Assembly (NCBI GenBank): GCA_023055505.1
Contig: JALIRH010000003.1
Span: 2,037,501-2,101,500, forward strand
Reading direction: 5' to 3'
Origin: Callipepla californica brunnescens
Taxonomy: Eukaryota > Chordata > Aves > Galliformes > Odontophoridae
DNA length: 64,000 nt
The notes below the pieces were generated by a model. It was not told the DNA's origin. It made no database searches and saw only the letters and a program-made list of their open reading frames with translations. This document shows, piece by piece, positions 23,818 through 36,665 of this stretch. The position numbers and the translations under genes were made by a program. The first letter of the stretch is position 1. The number at the start of each line of letters is the position of its first letter.

Positions 23818-26800
23818 CCTACTACAAATTATGATTATTTCTTTTCAGTACTGAAGGATATTCAGTTCAACACATTTCCAAATAAATGTGTTTATGAATA
23901 TACAGTACTTAAATAAATTTGTAGTTCCCAAGCCAGGATGTAAGTCTGTCCTTCTCCTCCCCACCCCTCGACCTCCCAAAAAATAAAAGTCCTTAGTAAT
24001 TTAGCATTTATCTCAAGGCCAGTTCTTGTTTGCATCATGGCCTGATAAGTCTCAGAGTCGTCTTGTCACAAGGATATGACACAGTTATTTTATTGGAACA
24101 TTACCTAAGTTAAAAATGATGGTGCCCACTCACACGTGGAAACCAGTGCTGACTTGCCAAAAGCATTCTCTAATGATTTTAGATAAGAAAGGTATATTAG
24201 TCATCATAAGAGCTATGTAGTAACTGCAGATAGGATGGTGATCTTCAATGTATTTGCAATTAATTTGAGATTCTCAGGGCTAATTGATAGGTAAAACCCT
24301 CCACATTACTACTGTTGTTTACAGCAACTATTTTTTTTTTCATATTTCCAAATTCGCATAGGTATAGAAAGGGAAGTCCACTTCTCTATCTGAAGTTTTC
24401 TACACGGCCAAGTTTTAAAACTCTTCTAGGAAGGTTTAGTCAACACAGAAGGGAAAAATAGTATGACCTTTCACACAGAGGGTCCATAAACATATTGAGA
24501 GGAAATACAGTATAACTCTGAGAGACATCTGAAAACTATATAAAGGCATTCAGTACAGTTACCACATTTTCCATTTCCTCTGTACTTTATTTCACTCATG
24601 GTAAACAACTTAACAAAAACAAGTTTTGTTATTATAATTCTATTTCCAAGTATTTTTACTGGCATCCTATTGTATTTGTTGTTAAACAGCTTTTATTTAT
24701 GATGCTAGAGGGAGGTGCCACCCTGAAGCCTAATTAGCCCCCTTCCCTTGCACTTTGTCTGCATGCCAAAAAAGTCTGCAATAAAACATGTGTCCTTCAT
24801 ATGTTTGCAAAGAACAGAGGGCACATACATAGCAGAGCTACATGGAGGCAGAAGTGCTGTTTTGCTCACCCTGCAGAGGCTGAGAGGAAGAGAGGCTACC
24901 CGCAGCCTGGAATCCCAAGTTGCCAAGGCCCCAGGAGAGCAACCTGGGAATCCAGCTGGCTAAGGGAGACATAGGAAAATAACCAGGGTTTTTTTTCAGT
25001 GCATGCTGGATGGCAACTTAGTGCAGCATCAGCAAGCAACTTCATTTTGGATGCTTTAGAAAAGCAAACCTCTGTTTTTTCAGCAGTAACCAGCAGCCAA
25101 GCCCCAAAGCTAAATCTAACTAATGTTGTGCAGGAACACTGAATTTCATAGTTCCATGCATATGTGAGAAACATCATAGGGCAGACGCAGTCCAAAGGAG
25201 CTTGCTGCTGGATGAGGTGTTGCAGCTTAGTGTGACATTCTGCTACCCCAGTGCTATCAGACAGCTTCAGAGTTTCCTCTAGCTGCTTTGTCCATGACTT
25301 AGTCTTTGTTAGTACATCTTGACAGATTTATGTTTCTAAGTTGGGCAGAAAATCCACTTTGTCTATCTTTCAAACAAAAATTTGTGAAGCCAAGCAGAGC
25401 CAGTACTCCTAGTCATGCATGCATGCCTCTAAGAAGTTTTCCTACATTTCAGCTTTCACCCAGAAAACAGAGTAGCAGGTTCAGCCACTCTTCAAACCTA
25501 CCCAGAAGTTTCTGAACTTTCAGAAGCTAAAACTTCCCACTGTGACTACTGTCCCTACACTCTACCATGTCGTGTAATTAGAATAACATACAGAAACACC
25601 AATTTGTTACTTAGGCTATGAGAACAAGAACCAAGGGTTGTATAATCAAACAATTAATTTACTCTAACCTTCATCATGTGCTCCTATTAGCAGATATTTA
25701 ATAGCAGAAAGCTGCAGTACCATTTCATTTTAACCCCTTCAATTCTCTTGTAAAGTTTACAATGCCTTGTAATTAATATTAAGCTGTGAACACTCTCCAG
25801 AGGAAATTATCAATTGAGATCACCAACAATGATAAAATGAGGCTAGACAAAAAAGCTGCTGAGCAGAATGAAGGATAGTAAATTAAATGACCTTGTGCTC
25901 CATTTCCACCTCTGTCTTTTACCTTCAGTCCCTGAACCCAGCTGTGAGCCAGCCAACATATGACCCAAGAAAAAAGATGATTCACCATATCGCCAAATGT
26001 TGCTAGTTCAAATTACAGTTAAATTGTGTTTGTTGAAATGAAGCATGTTATGCAAAGCTAGTTATTTTCTTTCATGATCCAGCAGGCATTGTTAGTTCCA
26101 GTGATTTTTCATTCATTTGCTGATACACAAAGTTCAGTAGCTTTGCTACTCACCAATAGCACCATGGACCGATAATTTCCAGTCATAAGGAGATTAAAAG
26201 TAGAGGGCACCTTGGAAACACAGTTCACAAAATCCTTTAAAAGTCTTTGAGCCACTCAGTAACCAGCCACACTCAGCAAGGAAGCCCAATGGTCAGCCAC
26301 TATGCTTGCTCACTGTAGGTAAGAGATGAGAAACTCTGGAAGCTATTGAACAGTGAATTTTCACAGCAGCTCAGCACCAACATATTTAGCACAGGGGTTT
26401 CTGTCACTGTGAAGTGTCAAAAGAAATTGGAGAATGTTCAACAGTTTTCCTGCTCTGCAGTTGGCTTGTGCTTCTTTCTTCCCCATAGTTTCTCTTTACT
26501 GAATTCTTGTATGCTGTATGCTAAGAAAAGTACCCTTTTATTACACTGCAAGGAATTGTTTAAGAGAACTTGACCAAACAAAATTTTGCTGACCTTAGTC
26601 TTTTACTCTTGTAGCCTTATAAAGCAGTGATTCAGAATAACTACCCAAAAGAGGTAATGAATATAATTTATGTTTAGGTAGCTAATCCCCCATGGAGCAG
26701 TGAGTCAGACTGTAATATACAAAGGGTCATTGACCTATATTTTCACTTACTCCTCAGGATGATAAAGACTACAGGAGAGTCAAAACAACAACATAATTAA

Positions 26801-28899
26801 ACAAAATGCCCTGTAACCAGCTGTTCTCTGAAGAGTCATTCATACATGCCATTGAAACCTTAGCATCAACCAAAAATTAAAGCCCAATGGTATGTAACAT
26901 ATGAGTGCGATCTCTTTTCTGGGTTAAAAGAAAAGCTTAAGGACACCTGTGATAATGGGTAGTAAATGTTTGCTTTATTATGATATCCACCGAAATACCC
27001 ACGATTATTTTCTCAGGGTTCAGTAATAGCTGTTTTGGATCCATTCACAGCAATATCAGCTATCAGACAAGACAATAAAATATCCAAATCTTGTTGTTTA
27101 GAACCTTTTTCTCTTACTATAAAAGCAGATTTAAAACTAAGACACCAGGTTTGCAAACACACATCTGCATAAATCTCAGTCACTTTGTTCTAGATCACAT
27201 TTAGGCTGTCAGCAACAATGAAGTTAGGTACATGTGTACAGTGCGATTTCATTATTTAGACCCAAAGCTGTTGAAAAAATGTGATACCTTTCTCTTCTCC
27301 ACTATCCATTTCACAATTTGGAAACTGAGTTTTGAAATATTTATAAATGTAAAATACATCGTCTTGTTAAGAATTAGGATCTGAAACATCTACTTCATGT
27401 TCCAACAATTTCTAAAATTCAATTAAAATTCCAAATTGTTCATTGTATGTGAATGAATAAGAAGCAACAGAAAAAAATAGCACTGCATTTTTCTCTACAG
27501 ATATTACATAAACCCATATTCTTGGAATATTTACTACAATGTATGTGTAGACATCTGTATATACTTGTTGATGGATACCTAAAAATCTAAATACATAATC
27601 TTCAGCAAGGCTCAGAATGATAGGTTTGATCTTACACTACTGATGGTAGTGGGAAACCAGAAGATGGACTGTGAAATACAATGCAGATGATTATACTCTA
27701 TCAAAAATGCTCTTAGATTGTTGTTAATCAAGCAGAATTGAAATATTCTATTTTGGCAAATGAAACAAAGAAATCTGGTTCAAAAATAGCAAATCTGAAG
27801 CTTTTAAAATCATGTTGAATGTGTTTCCATTAAAAGAAATAAAAACATATCACAAAGGTGCCTGTAGCAAAGGCACAAAGAGGCACACAGATGTAGTTGT
27901 GCCTTTTGTCCACGTTAGTGTGAAAGAGCAAGGAAAATGAAAGATTTGAGGAGTACTTAGAATGCATGTCTAGCTGAATCTGGCTAGCTCCTGTGCATTT
28001 TGAAAGCTTTCTTTTCCCCATTTTGAAATTATTCATTACATTGTTCCTCACACATACAAAGTTTTTCTAGACTGCTCTCAAACTAGCATTTAATGAAAGC
28101 AGGTTATTCTGATTGAAGGACCATCATTGCTGCACTCAGTGGTTTGGGGCTTGCCTCTCTGACAGCTATATTAAGGCATTCATTTTCAGTCTTTCATGAG
28201 GCCTTCAACATCATCTGGTATGGGACTGAGACTCACACAGGTGCTCTCTCCTCCAGGGTAAGGAAAAGCAAAGGTGCAATATCAGAAAAACTGGAACAGC
28301 AGCAGGAAGCATGATTTATTCTGCTTCAGAGGGAAACTAACACAAAAGAATGTATTTTTTATAACGTGTCACAACTAGGTTTCTAACAATATAAACAAAA
28401 CACACAGCAGCCGTGCCAGCAATGATCATAAATACATGTTTAGCATAGCAGCTATAATAACTTGCACATCATCATACAGGAACAAATTCTTGTCACACTC
28501 TTGTACGTGGAAAAAAAAATGTGCTCTCTAAAATGTTTCACATGAAAATTCAATGCTCCCATTACCAGAGAGTGTAGTTCTCACAGGACAAATAAGACTG
28601 CAGTCTGAAAACTATTTTAATAAATCAAAACTAAATACACTGCTGTCTATATTCTCTTTAAAGGCTTATTTTGACTCGGGGTTTTGTAGAGCAGATGCAG
28701 TAAACATATACACACTTACTACCATCTTTCTCAGCCTCTCTTTTCAACCACAATAGACAGAAAACAAGTAGCACTTGATCACAGACTCCAGTCCCAGAGC
28801 ATCCTCAAAGCTCCTTCTAATCCCTACTTCTGCTAATCAATATGATATGTAGAATAACCAAGTGGAAAGCCCAACCCTCAAAACAAACAGTGGATATAA
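23818..28899. other. non-coding, nothing recognised
   Basis: About 5 kb without a supported gene or repeat family. The part 24700-25000 is less AT-rich and more complex. No splice-bounded open frame with a family match is seen. Confidence 0.5.
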
Positions 28900-28985
28900 T
28901 GTGAACTGGGCTCCGTTCCCAGTTCTGCTCCAGTGTTTCCTGGGACAAGACTCTCTTAACGCCCATTTTCCATCTGTCTCATTTT
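28900..28985 (+). mobile_element. possible MIR-like SINE fragment
   Basis: CTGGGCTCCGTTCCCAGTTC, TGCTCCAGTGTTTCCTGGGA, CAAGACTCTCTTAACGCCCA and TTTTCCATCTGTCTCA follow the order of the MIR core (GGTTCGAATCC-GGCTCTGCC, then GACCTTGGGCAAGTCACTTAAC, then the CCTCATCTGTAAAATG region). The match is weak and by eye. Confidence 0.38.
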
Positions 28986-31900
28986 AGATCTCAAACTGTA
29001 TAACACGGTGATCTTTGCATTGTCAAGCTAACTTTAGGAAGGTCAAACTGATGAAATAATTTCCAGATATTTGCCTTTCTATATCAATGAATAGATCAAA
29101 TAGTTTCACATTCTGCTTTCATTTCTGCACACTTACACCTCTTAAGACCATCCCTTTTCCCACTTTTCCCACAAGGAACTAGCATCATAGTTATTTAGAT
29201 TTGAATCTCTGAATTTGGGATTCTCAAAAAAGTACAGAAAACACAATAAAAAAATTGTTGTTCTAATATGCCAGATGCTTCAGCATTTGATGATTCTTTG
29301 AGGTATCTATGGCAGAGCCCTGTCAGATCCACCACTGCCACCCTCAAGGCTGAAGCCTCAAGATTGGTCCTGCTGAGAGGGACCAGGCATTTCTGCACAA
29401 TGTTCATACAAGGAACATAGCTGTAATGAGAAGCATGGTGTTTCCAGGAGAAAAAAAACTCACACAGAACTTGCAGCTCATGGGGAAATTTCTTCTGACC
29501 AAAATCACATACAAACATCCAACTGTTTCCTGTGAACTGGAAAGCCTGCTTTGTGAAAAGCAGAGAAGCATATTTCTGTGTCATGTTCTCATATGCTTCT
29601 ATAAGAATTTCTGTTCCATGCTGATTATTTCTGCTTTCTCCTTCTCGTTTTTAACCAGTAATTGGAAAGGTGTTTAGAATCTATTCAGCTGCATGTCTTA
29701 ACTGTTCCAATATTACTTTCACATCTCACTTCTATTCGGTATACATTTTACTTTTACAACACTGCCTTTTAAGGAATTTTACTCTCATAATGTGACTGAA
29801 ATCAAATAGGAAAATGTACTGCTCTTCCATGTTATCTTGTACTGTCAGTACTTCAAATATTAAGCATTTATTCTCTCCTGTATTTCTGATTGTTCACTCC
29901 AATCTATTTAGTCTTTCTCTTTTTTCCTGGTATCCAGGGAGTCAGGGCTACAGGCTTCTCAAGTCAGTTCAGATGGTTATCCGCAATTTCTCTTTGTAGT
30001 GCTCTTCGAGGTCAAATCCATTACAGTGTGTGCTCAGACTGACTTTCCACACTTAACTCTACCAGCTGTACTGTGTCACACTCAGCAGTTACTCTCAGAA
30101 CCTGTTATCCATAGATACAGCAGATGTTAAACTCGATATAGAAGAAGAATTTGTTTCCTGCCTGCTCCTCACCTAAAAAATTCTTGAAGAAAGGACATTT
30201 CTCACAAAAAAGATAAATGTCATACTAGATGCTAATTAGTACTACCACATACAGAATAATACATACCCATAAAAATTACATCCACATAGTATACCATACT
30301 GCTACATTCAGAAAGACTGATCACACTGGTCATCCCGAAAAGCATGGGGATTATGATTTCTTACTGCCATACCATATCAGCAGGGAAATAAATGTACATC
30401 AACTAACAAATCTGCTTCAATATTTGCTGCTGATTTATACTTGGAAATTACAGAGCCAAAGTAATGCTATTTTCTTATGTCCTACACTCTTTGGTAAAGT
30501 AGTACATGTAAGGTGTTTAAAATACAAGAACAGATTTAAAATGCCTCACAGGCTTTCCAATGCTGAAGCAGTCTGTCTCAGATACCCACAATTTATGTTC
30601 CAGTGGGAGATTGATAAATCAGCCTTTTACACCTGCAGCTGTTTTGTTGTCCTTTTCCACAATTTTCAGAGTGGTTTGGATAATTTTTTTTCCTAATTTA
30701 ATTAAGATGGAGATTATTATAGTCATTAGGGCAAAGATACCAATGCAAAAGGACTGAATATCAGTACTCCAAATGAAGATAATGTTCTGAACCTGGATGG
30801 CTTTTTCAGTTTCCCCTGCACACCTGTGGTTAGGAAGGTACTTTCCCAGCTTCCTATACTGAAGAGACAGAAACAGCCCTTGTACACAGAGATCAAAAAT
30901 AACTCATCCTCAGTTACATTGTTCCAATTACATCCATCACACAAAATACAAAAGCAGAAGTGCAGAAGGAAAGGAAAATTACTGTCAATTGACTCTACAC
31001 CAAGCAAGGTATCTTCCCAACTTCCCATGACTGTGGCATCTATATTTTGGACTAGCTGCCTATGACGTTAAAGGAAAGGTTTTGAATTATTAATGTCCAG
31101 TCATAGACACCAAAAATGGGGTTAAGGCTGCTTATCTAAAGACATTGTGTCTGTGTCTGCTCCTCTAGTCAATGTTACGGTCATCACCCACAAGTAGTAC
31201 AAATTTTGATACCCTGTCAGCATTCATCAGTTTCTACTTCCACAGTCTGGTAATCCCTTTGGTCTTAAGATGGAGGATCCCTATCATTAGTTCAACAGAC
31301 ACCTTACTGGCAGTAAGGGAAGATGGAAAAAGGGGGAGTTAAGGTTTACAGATAAGCTTACTTTTATCTTTTTCAGTCATTTCACACTGCAAGCTTATCA
31401 TTCACAGCTGAGGTGGTCAGATGTGCCTCAGCTGGGCATGCTAAGGGTTTCTGTACTAACTCTGCAGCTACTTCACTAAAAGTCAGCAGAAGCACTCCAG
31501 AGCATTTTGTGATAAAACAAGGAGCAAAACATGCCTCTAAATGTTAGAAAAGCAGAAAGTAAAATATGCGACCATATCACCACACAACAATAAAAATTCT
31601 TCTCTTAATTGTTCAGAAAAGTGCTTTTGATTTTCAGTAAAAGGTGCTTTGTACCTCATAGGTATAGTACAGTAGCTTGATTATTATCGTGTAATGTGGC
31701 ATTTGCTAAGATAATGACTTTTTTTTGGTGAATGGCTAAGTCAATAAGCACATAAAATCCTTATATTTTGTCGATGTCTGTGTTATTGCTGCCCTTGGGC
31801 TGAAGTAATTATACCTTTTTCCTTTTCAGAAAACTTATCCAGTGTTTTCTTTCTCTTTATTATCACTCTTCTACTTGTATTTAATTACTCAAGGCTCAGT

Positions 31901-32109
31901 GAGCCTGCTTCTTATTGTTTGCGCTCTTGTTCTATGAAATGAGCTGCAATAGACTGGCTGATGTGTTTGGTCAGAAAAACAGTATCAGCTAAAACTCTGA
32001 AAGAATAAGCAAAAAAAAAAAAAAGAGTCCATGAAAATTCATACAGAGATTTTTAGGCAAAAACATTCACTTCACCAGAAGCTCAAGCTTCTAAGTAAAC
32101 TTTAGAGTA
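28986..32109. other. non-coding, nothing recognised
   Basis: Unique sequence. It holds a 155-codon plus-strand open frame (30229-30696) and a 129-codon minus-strand frame (29195-29584). Neither shows a domain, signal or plausible splice structure, so both are treated as chance. An A run lies at 32010-32025. Confidence 0.5.
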
Positions 32110-32143
32110 AGAAGTTACGCTCTGAAAATAATACCTTCTATTT
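32110..32143 (-). repeat. mariner terminal inverted repeat (3' end)
   Basis: This sequence immediately inside the TA dinucleotide carries the GCTCTGAAA-TAATACCTTCTATTT pattern typical of bird mariner ends. The partner repeat was not found within 300 bases beyond 33000. Confidence 0.6.
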
Positions 32144-32184
32144 CTTTCCATGAAACTACAGCAGATACAAAGAGCACAATAGCA

Positions 32185-32967
32185 CTATTTAATGGAACAA
32201 ATTATCATCAACAAAACGTTATTTTTAACATAGTCACCACCATTGAATATGCATTTTTGCCAGCAAACAACAAGAGCCTGCATGACACACTCATAAAAAT
32301 CTGTACCAGTGGAGGTGACACACAGTTTCACAACTGCTTTGACAGCATAATTTCTCAGAAGATCTTGCCCACGTAGATGATCTTCCATCAACCAGATGGA
32401 AGCCAGAATGTGCCAAGTCTGTACTATACAGTGGGTGTGGTTGGACAGTCCAGCCAAGATTGGAGTGTGCTCTAAACTGGTCTTCAGACTGATGTTGTGC
32501 CTGGCATTATCATGTTGCAAGAGAAAGGTTGTCTTCCTCTCTGACATGACTTTAGAAGCTTGAGCCTTCAGCTTAGAGAGAATCATGATGTCAGAGCTGA
32601 AGGCTTGTCTGGATTCCAGGAAATCCAGAAGGATCAAGGGTTTCCTATCCCAAACAACAATGCACATCACTTTCCCCACTGAGGGCCGTGTCTTGAACAT
32701 CTTCTTTAATGGGGAATTCACATGTCAACACTCCGTGGACTGTTTCTTTGACTCTGATTCATAGGCATGACACCACATCTTGTCACTTATAGTGAAGTGA
32801 TCCAAGAAATTGTTAGCCTCATACTGGTCCAGTAGATCCTGACCAACTTGTACATGGTGTTCTTTTTGTTCCTGTGTGAGCATTTGTGAGACCCACAAAC
32901 ATTGCAATATTCTAATGTTGCTACCACTCTTTCCAATATTCATCTTCACAGATAATTCCCTTGTCAT
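32185..32967 (-). pseudogene. mariner transposase pseudogene
   Basis: The transposase cuts and pastes the element at TA sites and needs a D,D34D catalytic triad. Read on the minus strand, the frame shows RELSVKMNI (end of the HTH region), LLDQYEANNFLDHFTISDKMW with the first Asp (codon at 32782-32784), ESESKKQS, SPLKKMFKTRPSVGKVM, LQHDNARHN with the second Asp (32509-32511), then DHLRGQDLL and ALVVCWQKCIFNGGDYV near the C-terminus. A TGA at 32725-32727 interrupts the frame where the family has a Trp-rich WRH-like segment. Around 32400-32460 the proper frame is lost: the Tyr-Ser-x-Asp-Leu-Ala motif holding the third Asp (32417-32419) sits in a shifted frame, which implies two compensating indels, and the motif's final Asp is Gly. 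The HTH region is missing. It is clearly dead. Confidence 0.92.
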
Positions 32968-33005
32968 AATTCACCGATGTTTGACCAAAATTCTACACCA
33001 GAATA

Positions 33006-33440
33006 CATTATTAGCTAGCTCTCTCTTTTCTGTCTCTTTTACTTGCTCAGACTTTAGCAATAAGTATATAAAAGGAGATAGGGTGACTGGAAATTCCTTC
33101 AAATATACACCAGAAAATTAGGGTACAGAGGCCAGTACCTGGGATACTAGGGTCTGTTTTTTGGCTTTGCAGTATACTGTTATTATGTCCTTAAATAAAC
33201 CACTGAGTTTATTGAGTTTCTCACAGTGATAAATGGGAGTAGTATTGCTAACATCCTCCCACTCTAACTTTCTCTACTCTGATTTTACATTTTTCCAGAC
33301 ACTGTGTTTGCATACCGTGCAGAAGCCACAATTCCAGACTCCATGAATGATTTTTTTATACCTCAAATAAAAAATGCATTTCATTTATTTCAGTTCATAA
33401 AAGAAAGTCCCAACTGAGCAAACTAGTGACCCATATATGT
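33006..33440. other. non-coding, nothing recognised
   Basis: Unique sequence adjoining the truncated side of the mariner copy. I searched it by eye for the second terminal repeat and found none. Confidence 0.5.
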
Positions 33441-33509
33441 ATAACTGAAGTCAATGGGGTCACTTAAAGTTAGGGATCATTTTAAAGATATTGCTGATTC
33501 AGGGCCATA
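33441..33509 (+). mobile_element. ancient CR1/L3-type LINE 3' fragment
   Basis: ACTGAAGTCAATGGGGTCAC, TTAAAGTTAGGGATCATTTT and ATTGCTGATTCAGGGCC reproduce the CATTGACTTCAATGGGACTACTC - TTAAAGTTA - TTGCTGAATCAGGGCC order. That order is widespread at the 3' ends of old CR1/L3-like LINEs in reptiles and birds. It predates the ATTCTATG-tailed CR1 copies elsewhere in the window. Confidence 0.5.
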
Positions 33510-36389
33510 ACCTCTCAGAAATACATTGATTCATAGCTTGGGGTAGAGGATATTTTGCTCTTTCAGTGCATGCTTATTTATAAAGATTTTCCTTCCTGAG
33601 CAGACCTTATGGCCTTCACAGTGCTGGGTTTCTGCTCAGTAATCCCACCAGTTTATAAGGATTTCTAAATATCTAATTAAAAACTTTTACATCTGGCAAC
33701 TGAATCCATCAAGGGACTGAAATGGAAGGAGCACAAATCTTTTCTCTGGCAGCTTAATGGCCTGAAATACAGCTGCAACATTTGGGAGAATCTGCTGGAG
33801 TATCATTTATGAATCCCAGTTCAAATGTGTAGAATGATTCATTCCCTTCTTTTGCTTTCAGATTTATATAAGACTGATAACGAAGGAGAGAGGAAAGGCT
33901 TTAGGTGGCATAGAAGGAATGACAGCGGGACACCTCTTTGAATGGAGCATTCCAGGACAAGGAGACAGTTCAAGCTCAAAGTAAATCAGATTTTCAGCTC
34001 TGCTCTTCAAGACAGTGAGGAATAAATGATTTGTTGTGTTGTGGTTTATTTTCATCAATATACTTGATGAAAGCTTCTGATGTTTATATAAGAGCATCTT
34101 ATTGCCCATGTTAAAGAAGAAAAAGAAAAAGCCAAGAGACAAAAAAATAAAACGTTCATCACTATAGGGAGAGAGGAGACTTTTCATTTTGGGATCAAAG
34201 TTCGAAATAAATAGGAGGAACCCATCACTGCATTCACTTAGGCTGTTTTCAGAAAGATGTGCATCCTTCTTATGCAAATGCAAACTGTGCTTATATTTTT
34301 CAACTTGATTCAGTCCGCATATTTATCTTGTTTCCAACTACCACATTGGCCACAAGAGGTGATCTCAAAACCCAGAACCTTCAAAGTCAGGAGCCCTGTG
34401 AGCTTGGTCTGGAGACAAAGGACAATGAGCTATAAGGTCCTTTGTAAGCAAACAAGAAAGGCAGCTGGCAACAAGAACTAGGAGCATAATAAAATGAGAG
34501 AGCACTGTGCCCTCTTCAGCCATAGCAGCTGTGCTGCAAACCCAACACAGGAACCCAAGGTTCCTGTGTTTTCCCTGAAAAATATCTGTGTGAGTGCTTT
34601 GTATACTACCAGAATCCACAATGTGCAAATTCCATGAGTAAGCAAAGGGCTTGAGTTTCCATTAGTCTCAAGCTGGCATCTATTGTGAGCACAAAAATCC
34701 TTTTATAAAACAATGCTCATTCACCTGCTTTCAAAGAATGCCAGACTGGCACATTGGAGGGATGAGAGATGCTGCTTGCCTCTCCAAATGCAGCTCATGC
34801 CATCTGGGAGCAGAGAGATGGCTTTCAGCCTAGCAGACCAGCAGGTTCATAAAGCAGCCCAGGAGGATGACAAGGCATTTCTACCCTCAGGAGCAACTGA
34901 ATTTTCCTGGGCAGCTTTGAATGATCTCCTGCTGCTTTGTAATGCACCTGTCAAGTGGTTTAATTGATGTTATGTTTTCTGAGCACACTTGTATTGACTT
35001 TTCTGATAACCTTTGCCTAACAAATCATGCATGAAAACTCACCGAACAGATGCTAAACTTTTTTCCTAATAGCCGTTCTGTCCAATTTCCTGTACACCAC
35101 ACATTGATGTTTATTACGTATTTAGCAAAAATCTTTATAGCTGCACAGCAGATTTTAATAAATCCCTGGTGTCAGCATGAAGCCCAAGTAAAAAAGAACT
35201 GGTGTGGATCTGCGTGTGGCCTATAGAACATGATAACCATGGCTTAACAGGCTGAGATGCATCAGTCTGAAGCATCCATTTGTGTGCACACCTTTCACAT
35301 GAGTGTAGATAAGATGAGGAGGAGATCAGCACAGGGATAATAAGAGCTGCTCAGTAGGCACACAGCAGCTTGTTAAGCTGCCAAAGCATGATTTCTTGCC
35401 TGAGCCAGACTGAGTAACACATCCTGGGTTAATACCCAGAGATTTTCCATTTCTCATCTTTCTGTGTGAAAGCAGGGTGACACTGCCAGGCTACTAAACA
35501 CTGGTCAGTAGCTCTATGTGACTTATTATCTATTCTTTTTATTACAGATATGTGTAGGTGTTCTATCTGCAGTGATCACTTTTCCATGTTAGATGTACAG
35601 TGATGCTTGTCGTGGCAGACAACAGACTGTCTGAAGAGATGACAGGAGGCAGATGCAGCAAGTAGAACTGCCTCACCTAGCTTCAACCAGTTACAAATGG
35701 TTACTTAGGCAAGCTGATTCATAACTAGCGTCAGCTACAAAGCAAGATTTTCCCACGTCTTAGGCACTTCTTTTACATGAGGTGAATGCCTCACTGCCAC
35801 TTCCAGACATTGGTCATATGAGCCCTCCCTCAACAAAAGCATGAAGACATCACACTTATCTAGCCAATGGAGATATGAGGCACACGTATCATCACCACCT
35901 GAGTTATATGCTAGAACCAGACCTGAGCCCAGGCCCTTGAGCAGTGAAGCTGCAGGCTCTGCCTCTGGCCGTGGCAGTGCTAGCAAGCAGACAGCTGAAC
36001 TGAGTGGCAGGGGCTGGGGATCCTCCAGCTGTGCTCAGTCCCAGAGCATGGCCCCAGGAACTCCCACATGTGCCTGCAGCTCTCAGCAGAGGAGCCCCTG
36101 CAAAGCAGAATAATTCATTACATGGAGCAAGCCCAGAGCTCAGATGCATCACGCTAACCGCTATTAGCCACGGATCAGTGGCTGAAAACAAGAGTTTATT
36201 TTGAGGAAAAGGAGGAAGCATGAGTGACTGCAACATTACCTGCAGTTAATTATCAGGATGGTCAGTTACGAACTGTTTCAAGCCATTTTTTGTTTTTAAC
36301 ATCACTGTTAAAACCACCTTCTGTCTGGCTGTGCTGGAACCTCCCAAAGCAGTGCACTGCTTCATTCAGCGCTTTGTAGGCTCACATTC
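33510..36389. other. repeat-poor non-coding sequence
   Basis: No interspersed repeat is recognised. The sequence is more complex than the first 30 kb, with moderately GC-rich patches (34740-34960 and 35900-36110). Overlapping antisense open frames at 35735-36236 reflect the locally higher GC rather than a gene. No exon is supported. Confidence 0.45.
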
Positions 36390-36665
36390 AGAGAGCCATT
36401 TGGCCTGTAAACTTGCTGGATTATCTGTAAACAAAGAAAGAAGACGGTTATTGCATGAAGCCCATGGAGTGCACCTGCATGCTAATGAGTTAAATGTCAT
36501 GGCAGAAACAGCGCTCTGCGCTACCCTTTAGACAGAAACCCATTTCCTTCTGTAACATTTCAAACAGAAAATTACAGCGTAATTTCTTGTGTCAATACAT
36601 AATTTATTCTGTAATAAATAACTAAATGCATATTTATTGCACTCCTACTTAATCCATCTGTTGTG
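36390..36665. other. candidate conserved non-coding element
   Basis: Complex, repeat-free sequence with several homeodomain- and POU-like words (ATGCTAATGAG, TAATTTATTC, AATAAATAACTAAATGCATA) packed into about 250 bases. This composition is typical of vertebrate developmental enhancers. Conservation cannot be judged from one sequence, so the call rests on composition only. Confidence 0.2.

Larger units (their letters stand above)
32110..33005 (-). mobile_element. mariner-type DNA transposon remnant
   Basis: A minus-strand Tc1/mariner element of the kind described in galliform genomes (Galluhop-like). The right-hand terminus, on the plus-strand left side, begins just after a TA (32108-32109) and contains GCTCTGAAAATAATACCTTC, matching a mariner terminal inverted repeat. 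The transposase C-terminal two-thirds follows. Homology ends near 33000 within the N-terminal DNA-binding region, and no opposite terminal repeat is visible, so the element is truncated at its 5' side. Subfamily assignment is from memory of the family and needs a database match. Confidence 0.88.

Noticed and set aside
23610..23834. 74-codon Lys/Arg/Glu/Gly-rich open frame
   Set aside because: It is the translation of the GGGAA purine tract. Any frame of a pure purine strand lacking T is free of TAA, TAG and TGA.
29195..29584. 129-codon minus-strand open frame
   Set aside because: No family resemblance, and it overlaps an open frame on the other strand.
30229..30696. 155-codon plus-strand open frame
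   Set aside because: No recognisable motif, and composition follows the local AT-rich DNA. No acceptor/donor pair brackets it convincingly.
33864..34283. 139-codon minus-strand open frame with a Phe-rich run
   Set aside because: The Phe run comes from an A-rich stretch read in reverse. No domain is seen.
35735..36236. Overlapping open frames in a GC-richer patch
   Set aside because: Frames are open on both strands at once because local GC lowers stop frequency. No motif or splice structure.
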